From NCBI GenBank assembly GCA_030430535.1, contig JAUIKY010000009.1, positions 1 through 64,000 of the forward strand: a stretch of DNA of 64,000 bases. Direction: 5' to 3'. Position numbers and translations under genes: made by a program. Source of the stretch: Bacteroidia bacterium. GTDB taxonomy: Bacteria > Bacteroidota > Bacteroidia > Flavobacteriales > Flavobacteriaceae. Positions 1-7,923 of the stretch are shown here, one piece after another. Within the stretch, counting starts at the first letter, position 1; each line of letters starts with the position of its first letter. The notes under the pieces were generated by a model, which was given only the letters and a program-made list of their open reading frames with translations, ran no database searches and was not told the DNA's origin.

Positions 1-118
1 AAAGGATTTTGAACAAAATGGCTCTTTAATTGATTTTATAAACCAATACACCGAAACCGCCATTTCAAAAGACGCAAAAATCAACTACAAAGATTACCAT
101 TGGGCTTTAAATGAGTAA
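1..118 (+). CDS. C-terminal end of a DUF547-like protein (partial)
   Basis: An open frame enters from the left edge (codons from base 2) and stops with TAA at 116-118, giving 38 residues that end in NYKDYHWALNE. The ending, with its KDAKI..Y.DY.WALN pattern, resembles the C-terminus of DUF547 proteins of flavobacteria, which are often found beside TIGR04283-type glycosyltransferases; this is recalled family knowledge and the fragment is too short to prove it. The next gene starts 9 bases downstream on the same strand, so the two are probably cotranscribed. Start, length and any signal peptide lie outside the window. Confidence 0.55.
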   Translation, partial: KDFEQNGSLIDFINQYTETAISKDAKINYKDYHWALNE

Positions 119-127
119 ATTTAACTC

Positions 128-850
128 ATGCATTACATTTCTACCATTATCCCTGTTTTAAATGAAGAAAGGCATATAGGTAAATTGCTGGATTATTTGG
201 TAAAAAACGTAAAGCACAAAACCCATTTTGAAATTATTATTGTGGATGGCGGCAGTACCGACGGCACAGAAAAAGTTGTCAGTTCATTCATTAAAAACTG
301 CAATACCGAAATCGGAATAACACTTTTACATTCTGAAAAAGGCCGTGCCAAACAAATGAATTACGGTGCCCAGCACGCCCAAGGCAACATCCTTTATTTT
401 TTGCATGCCGACTCGTTTCCGCCAAAACATTTCGACCAATTTATAATCGACGAGATAAAAAAAGGCAACCCAGCGGGATGTTTTAGAATGCAGTTTGACA
501 GCAACCATTGGTGGCTTCAACTGGCCGGTTGGCTCACCCAGTTTAATTGGCGGGCCTGCCGCGGTGGCGACCAAAGTCAGTTTATCACAAAAAAACTATT
601 TGATGCCATTGGTGGCTACGACGAAAATTACATTATCTACGAAGACAATATTTTGATTGACGCTTTGTATTCCAGAAAAGAATTTGTGATCATCAATAAA
701 AAGCTGGAAACCTCAGCAAGAATGTACCGTAAACACGGCATCTGGAAATTACAATTTCTTTATTGGGCTATCTATGTAAAAAGATGGTTGGGAGCCGATG
801 CCAACGCATTATTTCTCTACTACAAGAAACACCTAATGCCAAGCAATTAA
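128..850 (+). CDS. TIGR04283-type family 2 glycosyltransferase
   Basis: A 240-residue GT-A fold glycosyltransferase. Visible motifs: IIPVLNEERHIGKLL at residues 7-21 (nucleotide-sugar binding start of GT2), the IIIVDGGSTDGT segment near 36-47, LHADSFPP near 92-99 (DxD-like metal site reduced to HAD) and GGDQSQFI near 145-152 followed by GGYDE. The short length and the GDQ block fit the TIGR04283 family, named for its link with arsenosugar biosynthesis in cyanobacteria and other bacteria. It lies 9 bases behind the DUF547-like fragment and converges with the phosphatase gene, overlapping it by 4 bases. The family assignment is firm; the actual acceptor is unknown because no arsM or other arsenic gene is inside the window. 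Confidence 0.8.
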   Translation: MHYISTIIPVLNEERHIGKLLDYLVKNVKHKTHFEIIIVDGGSTDGTEKVVSSFIKNCNTEIGITLLHSEKGRAKQMNYGAQHAQGNILYFLHADSFPPKHFDQFIIDEIKKGNPAGCFRMQFDSNHWWLQLAGWLTQFNWRACRGGDQSQFITKKLFDAIGGYDENYIIYEDNILIDALYSRKEFVIINKKLETSARMYRKHGIWKLQFLYWAIYVKRWLGADANALFLYYKKHLMPSN

Positions 851-1578
851 TCTCTGTTCCTTCCTTTTTCGTCAGGGTACAAACCGGGCAAATTATCACT
901 CTGCCAAAAGGCTTTCGTATCGATATCCATACCCGTTAATTTCCCCTTAAAAGCAGCACCGGTGTCGATATTCCATACATTGGCAGCATTCATGGGTTCG
1001 TCAACACCAAAGTTGGTGGTTGGCGTGTGGCCAATGTAAATTTCCTGGTAATGCGTTAGCCTTTTAGGGAACAATTCAGAATCGCTTTCAATGCTTTTAT
1101 CCATGGTCAAAGCCATTTCCCAAAGGGTTCTATCAAAATATAGAGTATTTTGGAATACTTCCTTTTCAACACCGTGCATCGAAGTAAAACCAGCATGTAA
1201 AAACAGTCGGTTTTTTTCATCTAAATGATACATTTTCAAGTTTTCAAAAAAGGCTAAATGGTTCTGTTTATCTTCCTTTGAAAAACCTGCATAACTCTCC
1301 ATGGTTTCTTTTCCACCGTGGATATACCAAGTCATATCCACGCTCCCGTCTCGCAACCATTCCTCGCACCACACATCGTGGTTTCCTTTTATAAAAATAC
1401 AATTGATTTTTTCAGACAGCTCAATTAAAAACTGGATTACCTGTGCCGATTCACTCCATCCATCTACATAATCGCCCATAAAAATCAGGGTGTCACCATC
1501 CTTAATTTCCAATTTATTTAAAAGTTGAACCAAAGCTCTTAATCCGCCATGAATATCTCCAATTGCTAAAACCCGCAT
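847..1578 (-). CDS. Calcineurin-like metallophosphatase, PPP-like
   Basis: A 243-residue metallophosphoesterase. All signature blocks of the PPP-type serine/threonine phosphatases are present in order: GDIHG (residues 7-11), GDYVDGW (about 35-41), GNHD (about 65-68), HAGF (near 128) and GHTPT (near 183). These supply the two-metal site. The protein resembles short bacterial PPP enzymes such as the bis(5'-nucleosyl)-tetraphosphatase/PrpA group; substrate cannot be told from sequence. No signal peptide, so cytoplasmic. Its 3' end overlaps the convergent glycosyltransferase by 4 bases. A -7 box (TAGTTTTG on the minus strand, 1596-1603) stands just upstream, so it is probably transcribed alone. 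Confidence 0.82.
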   Translation of the reverse strand: MRVLAIGDIHGGLRALVQLLNKLEIKDGDTLIFMGDYVDGWSESAQVIQFLIELSEKINCIFIKGNHDVWCEEWLRDGSVDMTWYIHGGKETMESYAGFSKEDKQNHLAFFENLKMYHLDEKNRLFLHAGFTSMHGVEKEVFQNTLYFDRTLWEMALTMDKSIESDSELFPKRLTHYQEIYIGHTPTTNFGVDEPMNAANVWNIDTGAAFKGKLTGMDIDTKAFWQSDNLPGLYPDEKGRNRD

Positions 1579-1595
1579 AATATTTAATTTTTCAA

Positions 1596-1603
1596 CAAAA
1601 CTA
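1596..1603 (-). promoter_or_regulatory. Bacteroidota -7 box for the phosphatase gene
   Basis: Minus-strand TAGTTTTG matches the Bacteroidota -7 consensus TAnnTTTG and lies 17 bases upstream of the start codon at 1578. No clear TTTG -33 box at the usual spacing. Confidence 0.4.
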
Positions 1604-1696
1604 AGGGTTTACCAGCAAAATAGTCAAGCAGAATATTAATTTAAGTTTAAATGGTTGACTTGCACAGATTGAAATTTGTATTTTAAGCACTATATT

Positions 1697-1860
1697 TAGA
1701 ACTCGTTTAAACTTTTTGGATAGAAGCGAAAATTAGGGGTTTTTTGACCAATTGAAGATTTTTTTGAGTTGCATAGCATCGCTACGGAAGGAAAAAAAGG
1801 CAAAAAGTGGGTGAAAAAGGACAATTTTTTAGCCAATTGAAAAAATTTAAACGAGTTCTA
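1697..1860. repeat. MITE-like element with 15-bp perfect terminal inverted repeats
   Basis: TAGAACTCGTTTAAA at 1697-1711 is the exact reverse complement of TTTAAACGAGTTCTA at 1846-1860. The 134-bp interior has no useful reading frame and contains two direct copies of CCAATTGAA and a small palindrome TAGCATCGCTA. The element fills most of the 305-base gap between the phosphatase and pyc and ends 23 bases before the pyc start codon. The left flank of the gap (1579-1696) shows only the phosphatase promoter. Short, non-coding, TIR-bounded: consistent with a MITE or a folded intergenic repeat; a matching transposase is not in the window. Confidence 0.65.
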
Positions 1861-1883
1861 TATGACAAACTAACACGTATCGC

Positions 1884-4800
1884 ATGAAAATAAAGAAAGT
1901 TTTAGTGGCCAACCGCGGTGAAATAGCCATAAGAATTTTTAGAGCCTGCACCGAAATAAATATAAAAACCGTAGGCATTTATACCTACGAAGACCGCTAC
2001 TCACTGCATCGATACAAGGCCGACGAGTCTTATCAAATCGGTGAAGACAACGAGCCATTAAAGCCTTATTTAGATATTGATGCGATTATAAAAATTGCTC
2101 TTGAAAATGGCGTGGATGCCATCCACCCCGGTTATGGTTTTCTTTCTGAAAATGCCCATTTTGCACAAGCTTGTGAAGATAACGGCATTATTTTCGTCGG
2201 CCCAAAAGTGTCCGTTTTAAAAGCTCTAGGCGATAAAATTACTGCCAAAGAAGTAGCCATTGCCAACAACATACCTATTATAAAGAGTAACGAAAAGCCT
2301 TTGGCGGATGTTGAAACCGCCATTTCTGAAGCTAAAAAAATAGGCTACCCCATTATGCTTAAAGCGGCCTCGGGCGGTGGTGGACGTGGCATGCGGGTGA
2401 TCAGGAATGTTGACGAACTAAAAAAAGCCTACACCGAAAGTAAACGTGAAGCCTTAAATGCTTTTGGCGACGACACCGTTTTTTTGGAAAAATTTGTTGA
2501 AAACCCAAAGCATATTGAAATACAGATTGTAGCCGATAGCCATGGCAATACCGTGCATCTTTTTGAACGCGATTGCTCGGTGCAACGCCGCTACCAAAAA
2601 GTGATTGAATTTGCGCCATCGTACGGCTTAAAAGAAAAAACCAAACAAGCCCTTTACGATTACGCTATAAAAATTTGTACCGCGGTAAATTACAACAATA
2701 TTGGTACCGTGGAGTTTTTGGTGGATGACGACGATTCCATATATTTTATTGAAGTAAACCCTCGAATTCAGGTGGAGCATACCGTAACCGAGGTGATTAC
2801 CAATATCGATTTGGTAAAAACACAATTGTTCATCGCCGGAGGCTACAAACTCAGCGACGAACAAATAAAAATTGCCAATCAGGAATCCCTTAAAATAAAC
2901 GGTTATGCCCTGCAATGCCGGGTGACCACCGAAGACCCACAAAACGATTTTAAGCCCGATTACGGAACCGTGTCTGCTTACCGAAGTGCCTCAGGTTTTG
3001 GAATACGGCTCGATGCCGGCAGCATTTACCAAGGTGCTAAAATTTCGCCGTTTTTCGATTCTATGTTAGTAAAAGTTACGGCTCATGGCCGAACGCTTGA
3101 CGGTGCCAGCAGAAAAATACGCCGTGCCTTGGCCGAATTTAGGATCCGTGGCGTAAAAACCAACATGCCGTTTTTAGATAATATTTTAAAGCACGACACC
3201 TTTAGGCAGGGACAGGTAACGGTTAATTTTATCAAGCAAAACCCAGATTTGTTTCAATTTAAGGCACCACGGAACCGGGCTACAAAATTGATAACTTATT
3301 TGGGCGACATTATTGTAAATGGCAATCCGGATGTTAAAAAAATTGACCACAGCAAAACCTTTGTAAAACCGAAAGCTCCCAAGTTTGATGTCTATGCCGA
3401 CTATCCCGAAGGCACCAAAAACCTGTTGACCAAACTAGGACCGGATAAATTCTCCGAGTGGCTGAAAAATGAAAAGAAAGTCCTTTTTACCGATACCACC
3501 ATGCGAGATGCCCACCAAAGTTTATTGGCCACCCGTATGCGAACTTTCGATATGTTGAAAGTGGCCGAAGGCTATGCCAAGAACCACCCCAATATTTTCA
3601 GCATGGAAGTTTGGGGCGGCGCCACTTTTGATGTTTGTTTGCGCTTTCTTCAAGAAAATCCGTGGGAACGTTTGCGATTACTGCGTAAAGCCATGCCCAA
3701 TTTACTATTGCAAATGCTTATTCGTGGCTCCAATGGTGTAGGCTACAAGGCCTACCCTGACAATTTGATTGGTGAATTTGTGGAGCACTCTTGGGAAAAC
3801 GGTGTGGATGTTTTCAGAATTTTCGATTCGTTGAACTGGATGAAATCACTCGCCCCATGCATTGAGCATGTTCGTAACCGCACTAAAGGTTTGGCAGAAG
3901 GTTCCATTTGTTACACCAATGATATTTTAAATCCAGACAACAAAAAGTATAATTTAAAGTATTACGTTAGCTTAGCGAAAGACCTTGAAAACGCCGGAGC
4001 CCATATTTTAGGCGTGAAAGATATGGCAGGTTTACTGAAACCTTACGCTGCTTATGAGTTGATTTCAGCATTAAAATCAGAATTAAATATTCCCGTTCAT
4101 TTACATACTCACGACACCTCATCCATTCAAGCCGCCACCTATTTAAAAGCTATTGAGGCTGGTGTCGATGTGGTTGATGTGGCCTTGGGCGGCTTGTCGG
4201 GTTTAACCTCCCAGCCTAATTTCAATTCGGTGGTGGAAATGCTCAAATTTCAGGAACGCGCCAGTGATATTGATATCGACTCCTTAAATGAATATTCCAA
4301 TTATTGGGAAACCGTTAGGGAGTTCTATTATCCTTTTGAATCGGGTTTAAAAGCCGGTTCTGGCGAGGTATTTAAACATGAAATTCCGGGCGGACAATAC
4401 TCAAACCTAAAACCACAGGCCAGAGCACTTGGTTTGGAAGACAGATTCCATGAAATTACCCAAATGTACAGCGATGTTAATCATTTATTTGGTGATATCG
4501 TAAAAGTAACGCCCAGCTCGAAAGTAGTGGGTGACATGGCCCAATACTTGGTGAGCAACAACTTGACTATTCAGGATGTTTTAGAAAAAGGCGAAAGCCT
4601 ATCTTTTCCGCAGTCGGTAGTCGATTTTTTTAAAGGTGATTTAGGGCAGCCCGTTGGCGGTTTTCCAAAAGACTTACAGAAAATCATTCTAAAAGATCAA
4701 AAACCATATTCCGACAGACCCAATGAGCATATGCCTCCTTTGGATTTGGAAAAAGAATACGAGGATTTTAAAAAAATATTCGAGCAGGATTTAAGCAGAA

Positions 4801-5339
4801 ATATTGATTATACCGATTTTCTGTCTTACCAATTGTATCCCAAGGTATTTACTGATGCCTACAACAAGCATTTGAAATATGATAATTTAATGAACCTTCC
4901 CACCAAAAATTTCTTTTACGGTATGGAAGTAGGTGAAGAAATTATTGTTGAAGTAGATCGGGGAAAACGCCTGCTCATAACACTAGAATCTGTTGGGCAA
5001 CCTAACGGCGACGGCATGGTTACGGTTTATTTTAAACTAAACGGGCAAGGTCGCAGTGTTGAAATTAAAGACCAATCTATTAAAGTTGACAAGGTAGAGC
5101 ACGTTAAAATTGACAAAACCGACAGTAATGAAATTGGCGCTCCGTTACAGGGGATGCTTTCTACCATTTTAGTGAAACGTGGAGAAAAAGTGGCCAAAAA
5201 CCAACCATTATTTATTATCGAAGCCATGAAAATGGAAACCACCATTACAGCCAATGCCGACGCTACCGTTAAAAAACTGGTTTTAAAACCGGGTATTATG
5301 GTCAATGCCGACGATTTGGTTATGGTCTTGGAGTCGTAA
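1884..5339 (+). CDS. pyc: Pyruvate carboxylase (biotin-dependent, single chain)
   Basis: ATP- and bicarbonate-dependent carboxylation of pyruvate to oxaloacetate, the main anaplerotic step. At 1151 residues it has the full single-chain architecture: biotin carboxylase with ATP-grasp (about 1-460; glycine-rich loop GGGGRGMRVI near 164-173), carboxyltransferase TIM barrel (from about 530; FTDTTMRDAHQSLLATRMR), the allosteric/PYC-OADA region, and the C-terminal biotinyl domain with EAMKMET, biotinylated Lys near 1116. The start ATG at 1884 directly precedes the conserved KKVLVANRGEIAIRIFRAC. It stands alone, between a MITE-like repeat and a convergent GH113 gene; a strong hairpin follows at once. 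With pckA at 42362 and the 1150-aa protein at 21884 it defines the PEP/pyruvate/oxaloacetate node. Confidence 0.97.
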   Translation: MKIKKVLVANRGEIAIRIFRACTEINIKTVGIYTYEDRYSLHRYKADESYQIGEDNEPLKPYLDIDAIIKIALENGVDAIHPGYGFLSENAHFAQACEDNGIIFVGPKVSVLKALGDKITAKEVAIANNIPIIKSNEKPLADVETAISEAKKIGYPIMLKAASGGGGRGMRVIRNVDELKKAYTESKREALNAFGDDTVFLEKFVENPKHIEIQIVADSHGNTVHLFERDCSVQRRYQKVIEFAPSYGLKEKTKQALYDYAIKICTAVNYNNIGTVEFLVDDDDSIYFIEVNPRIQVEHTVTEVITNIDLVKTQLFIAGGYKLSDEQIKIANQESLKINGYALQCRVTTEDPQNDFKPDYGTVSAYRSASGFGIRLDAGSIYQGAKISPFFDSMLVKVTAHGRTLDGASRKIRRALAEFRIRGVKTNMPFLDNILKHDTFRQGQVTVNFIKQNPDLFQFKAPRNRATKLITYLGDIIVNGNPDVKKIDHSKTFVKPKAPKFDVYADYPEGTKNLLTKLGPDKFSEWLKNEKKVLFTDTTMRDAHQSLLATRMRTFDMLKVAEGYAKNHPNIFSMEVWGGATFDVCLRFLQENPWERLRLLRKAMPNLLLQMLIRGSNGVGYKAYPDNLIGEFVEHSWENGVDVFRIFDSLNWMKSLAPCIEHVRNRTKGLAEGSICYTNDILNPDNKKYNLKYYVSLAKDLENAGAHILGVKDMAGLLKPYAAYELISALKSELNIPVHLHTHDTSSIQAATYLKAIEAGVDVVDVALGGLSGLTSQPNFNSVVEMLKFQERASDIDIDSLNEYSNYWETVREFYYPFESGLKAGSGEVFKHEIPGGQYSNLKPQARALGLEDRFHEITQMYSDVNHLFGDIVKVTPSSKVVGDMAQYLVSNNLTIQDVLEKGESLSFPQSVVDFFKGDLGQPVGGFPKDLQKIILKDQKPYSDRPNEHMPPLDLEKEYEDFKKIFEQDLSRNIDYTDFLSYQLYPKVFTDAYNKHLKYDNLMNLPTKNFFYGMEVGEEIIVEVDRGKRLLITLESVGQPNGDGMVTVYFKLNGQGRSVEIKDQSIKVDKVEHVKIDKTDSNEIGAPLQGMLSTILVKRGEKVAKNQPLFIIEAMKMETTITANADATVKKLVLKPGIMVNADDLVMVLES

Positions 5340-5368
5340 AACATCATTTTTAATACATTATTTAATTG

Positions 5369-5404
5369 AAAAGCAATATGGTCAGTTTTGTCCGTATTGC
5401 TTTT
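5369..5404. terminator. Bidirectional terminator between pyc and the GH113 gene
   Basis: AAAAGCAATATGG (5369-5381) pairs with CCGTATTGCTTTT (5392-5404) over 13 bp with one wobble, flanked by A-tract and T-tract. It lies 30 bases after the pyc stop and overlaps the last codons of the minus-strand gene. Confidence 0.75.
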
Positions 5405-6401
5405 TTATAATTATTTCGGCTGGTTTATTTTGTGGGGTAAACCTATTATTATTTTCACCCCCTGCCCTTTGGTGGTTGTGATGCCATTTCCACACAAAAC
5501 CACCAGCAAACCAGTCCTCATGCCAAAACATATCGAACAAGGCCTGCGTGGCGTTAGCTTGGGCTTCAAGATTCACTTCGGTTATTCCACGGTCGCTATT
5601 CCAAGGTGCTTTCCCAGCGTAATCTACACTTCGGTATCCGTATTCGGTGAATAAAATAGGTTTATTATTGGTATTGGCGATATTTAGAATCTCTTCTTTA
5701 TGTTTTTCCCAAGCCATTTTACAGGCTTTCACACTTGGTGCTTTGCTATCACTTACCGGAAAATAAGCATCAATCCCAATATAATCCAATTGTTCCCAAA
5801 ATGGGGTTTGTTTAAATTCATTCCAATTGGAAGCATAGGTGAGTTTTCCTTTGTAAATCTGTTTAACATCACTAATTAACTGACTCCAAAACTTTGGTCG
5901 GTGTTTAACAAATCGCTCCAACTCTGTACCGATACAAAATAATTCTGCATTAATAGCCTCGGCGAGTTGAGCATTGCTTAATATAAATTTCGAATAACTT
6001 TCTTCAAAAAGCTTCCAATCGGCTTCCGATGTCATTTCAATGAAACCAGTAAAAGTACCGCCGCGAATCCAAATTTGCGGCTTCAGCATAATTTTTATCT
6101 TTTCAGCTTTTAAAATTTCAGCATATTGCTTTATGCCTTTATCGGTTTCACCAAACCATTGTCGTTCGCCATTAAATTTTATCTTCGGTTCGTTTGAACT
6201 TCCCATAAAACCGAAGGGCATCAGCGCCGCAAAACTAGCATTAATATTTACTAAGGGCTGGGTATGAACTTTGGTTATTGGTTCTCGTGAGGCTACAAAA
6301 CTCACCCCGTTAATTTTTGTAGATTGCGTGTTACAAGACTGCATGCTACACAACAAAAGCAGCACTAAAAATCGAATCCATTTCATTGGCCTAAATGTCA
6401 T
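5382..6401 (-). CDS. GH113-family glycoside hydrolase lipoprotein
   Basis: A 339-residue secreted enzyme. The N-terminus is a lipoprotein signal: basic start, leucine-rich core and a cysteine within SMQSCNTQ (Cys23), so it is probably tethered to a membrane facing the periplasm or exterior. The mature part looks like a TIM-barrel GH113: GTELER near residue 157-162 holds the likely acid/base glutamate and ILFTEYGYRS near 248-257 the likely nucleophile; GFVWKWHH near the end matches the barrel closure. Known GH113 members are beta-mannanases or mannosidases, so mannan-type substrate is plausible, not shown. ATG codons at residues 1 and 6 are both possible starts. No sugar transporter or other CAZyme adjoins it, so it is not part of a visible polysaccharide utilisation locus. 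Confidence 0.75.
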   Translation of the reverse strand: MTFRPMKWIRFLVLLLLCSMQSCNTQSTKINGVSFVASREPITKVHTQPLVNINASFAALMPFGFMGSSNEPKIKFNGERQWFGETDKGIKQYAEILKAEKIKIMLKPQIWIRGGTFTGFIEMTSEADWKLFEESYSKFILSNAQLAEAINAELFCIGTELERFVKHRPKFWSQLISDVKQIYKGKLTYASNWNEFKQTPFWEQLDYIGIDAYFPVSDSKAPSVKACKMAWEKHKEEILNIANTNNKPILFTEYGYRSVDYAGKAPWNSDRGITEVNLEAQANATQALFDMFWHEDWFAGGFVWKWHHNHQRAGGENNNRFTPQNKPAEIIIKKQYGQN

Positions 6402-6570
6402 TGTTTTGGCTCTAAATTAAACTTTTAGAGTAAACATACTGTTTTTAAATGGTTTGTAGAAAATAGTCCATTCATACCCCCAAAAAGAAAGTTTAAATTA
6501 TTATAAATTAACAAATTCATGATAAGTTATTACCTTTAACATCGACCTATAAGCACATAATCAACAAAAT

Positions 6571-7911
6571 ATGGAAGAACATATTGTAATTATTGGTAAT
6601 GGTATTTCGGGTGTAACGGCGGCGCGACACATTAGAAAATTATCCGATACTGAACCAAGTTCAGCACAAGCTAAAAAAATTACGATTATTTCTGCCGAAA
6701 CCGAATATTTCTTTTCTCGAACAGCCCTGATGTATGTTTACATGGGACACATGACGTTTAAACACACGCAGCCCTACGAAAATTGGTTTTGGAAGAAAAA
6801 TAAAATCAACTTAAAAAACGCTTATGTTACAACTGTTGACACCTCAACCAAGACCCTATTTTTTTCTGAAGGCGATACGCTGCAATATGACAAATTGATT
6901 ATCGCCACAGGCAGCAAACCCAATAAATTTGGTTGGCCGGGACAAGATTTAAAGGGTGTTATGGGTCTGTACCACAAACAAGATTTGGAAAATTTAGAAA
7001 CATGCGCGCCCAACAACCAAGTGTGCAAACGCGCCGTTATTGTTGGTGGCGGATTGATTGGTATCGAGCTTTGCGAAATGCTGAGTTCCAGAAATATTCC
7101 CGTCACGTTTTTAGTACGGGAGTCCAGTTTTTGGAACAGTGTTTTGCCCGACGGAGAAAGCCAAATGATTAACCGCCACATAAAACATCATCATATCGAT
7201 TTACGGTTAAGTACCAATTTAAAGGAAATTAAAGCAGACGACAACGGAAAGGTAAAATCGGTAATTATTGAAGAAACCGGTGAAGAAATTATCTGCGATA
7301 TGGTAGGGTTGACTGCAGGGGTATCACCTAATATTGATTTTTTAAAAGATTCAAAAATCGAAACTGAAAAGGGTGTAAAAGTAAACCGTTATCTCGAAAC
7401 CAATATTAAAGATGTTTATGCCATTGGTGATTGTGCCGAGCAGCACGAAGCCATTGGCCAACGCCCTTCCATTGAAGCCGTTTGGTACACGGGCCGCATG
7501 ATGGGCGAAGTGGTGGCGCAAACCATTTGTGGCAACCGTATGCCCTACAGTCCTGGGCATTGGTTCAACTCCGCCAAGTTTTTTGATATTGAATACCAAA
7601 CCTACGGCTGGGTACACGGCAGTAAAGGCAGGCCAGATTACGAAGTCCATTTCCATTGGAAACATGAAGATGACACCAAATGCATCACCGTTGCGTACAA
7701 CAAAAACACCAATGCATTTTTAGGAATAAATACCTTCGGTATCCGAATGCGGCACGAAACATTCAACAAATGGCTTAACGAAAAGCGGGATGTTGATTTT
7801 GTTATTAAACATTTAGGGGAAGCCAATTTTGACCCCGAGTTTTACAAACGATACGAAAAAGCCATTTTATTGGCTTATAAGAGTAGCAACGAAACTGCAA
7901 CCACTATTTAA
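6571..7911 (+). CDS. FAD/NAD(P)-dependent pyridine-nucleotide oxidoreductase
   Basis: A 446-residue two-Rossmann flavoprotein. The FAD-binding GNGISG lies at residues 9-14, the second dinucleotide motif VGGGLIGIE near 157-165, and the FAD-ribityl aspartate block YAIGDCAE near 282-289. The order matches the class that contains NADH-dependent nitrite reductase flavin subunits, rubredoxin reductases and NADH oxidases; the roughly 120-residue C-terminal part is unlike the usual dimerisation domain and is rich in aromatic residues and histidine. Only 12 bases separate it from the membrane 4Fe-4S protein, so a two-gene operon passing electrons from NAD(P)H through FAD to the Fe-S protein is likely. 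Substrate unknown. A weak -7-like TACCTTTA lies about 35 bases upstream. Confidence 0.8.
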   Translation: MEEHIVIIGNGISGVTAARHIRKLSDTEPSSAQAKKITIISAETEYFFSRTALMYVYMGHMTFKHTQPYENWFWKKNKINLKNAYVTTVDTSTKTLFFSEGDTLQYDKLIIATGSKPNKFGWPGQDLKGVMGLYHKQDLENLETCAPNNQVCKRAVIVGGGLIGIELCEMLSSRNIPVTFLVRESSFWNSVLPDGESQMINRHIKHHHIDLRLSTNLKEIKADDNGKVKSVIIEETGEEIICDMVGLTAGVSPNIDFLKDSKIETEKGVKVNRYLETNIKDVYAIGDCAEQHEAIGQRPSIEAVWYTGRMMGEVVAQTICGNRMPYSPGHWFNSAKFFDIEYQTYGWVHGSKGRPDYEVHFHWKHEDDTKCITVAYNKNTNAFLGINTFGIRMRHETFNKWLNEKRDVDFVIKHLGEANFDPEFYKRYEKAILLAYKSSNETATTI

Positions 7912-7923
7912 AACAGAACTGCA

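Noticed and set aside
847-1578. UDP-diacylglucosamine diphosphatase
   Set aside because: GDYVDGW and GHTPT form the PPP-type set, not that of LpxH.
1579-1883. A small RNA or riboswitch upstream of pyc
   Set aside because: The structured part is explained by the repeat with 15-bp inverted ends; no known biotin or other riboswitch fold.
2132-2942. Three minus-strand frames inside pyc
   Set aside because: Opposite to the well-conserved biotin carboxylase; no family match and no promoter.
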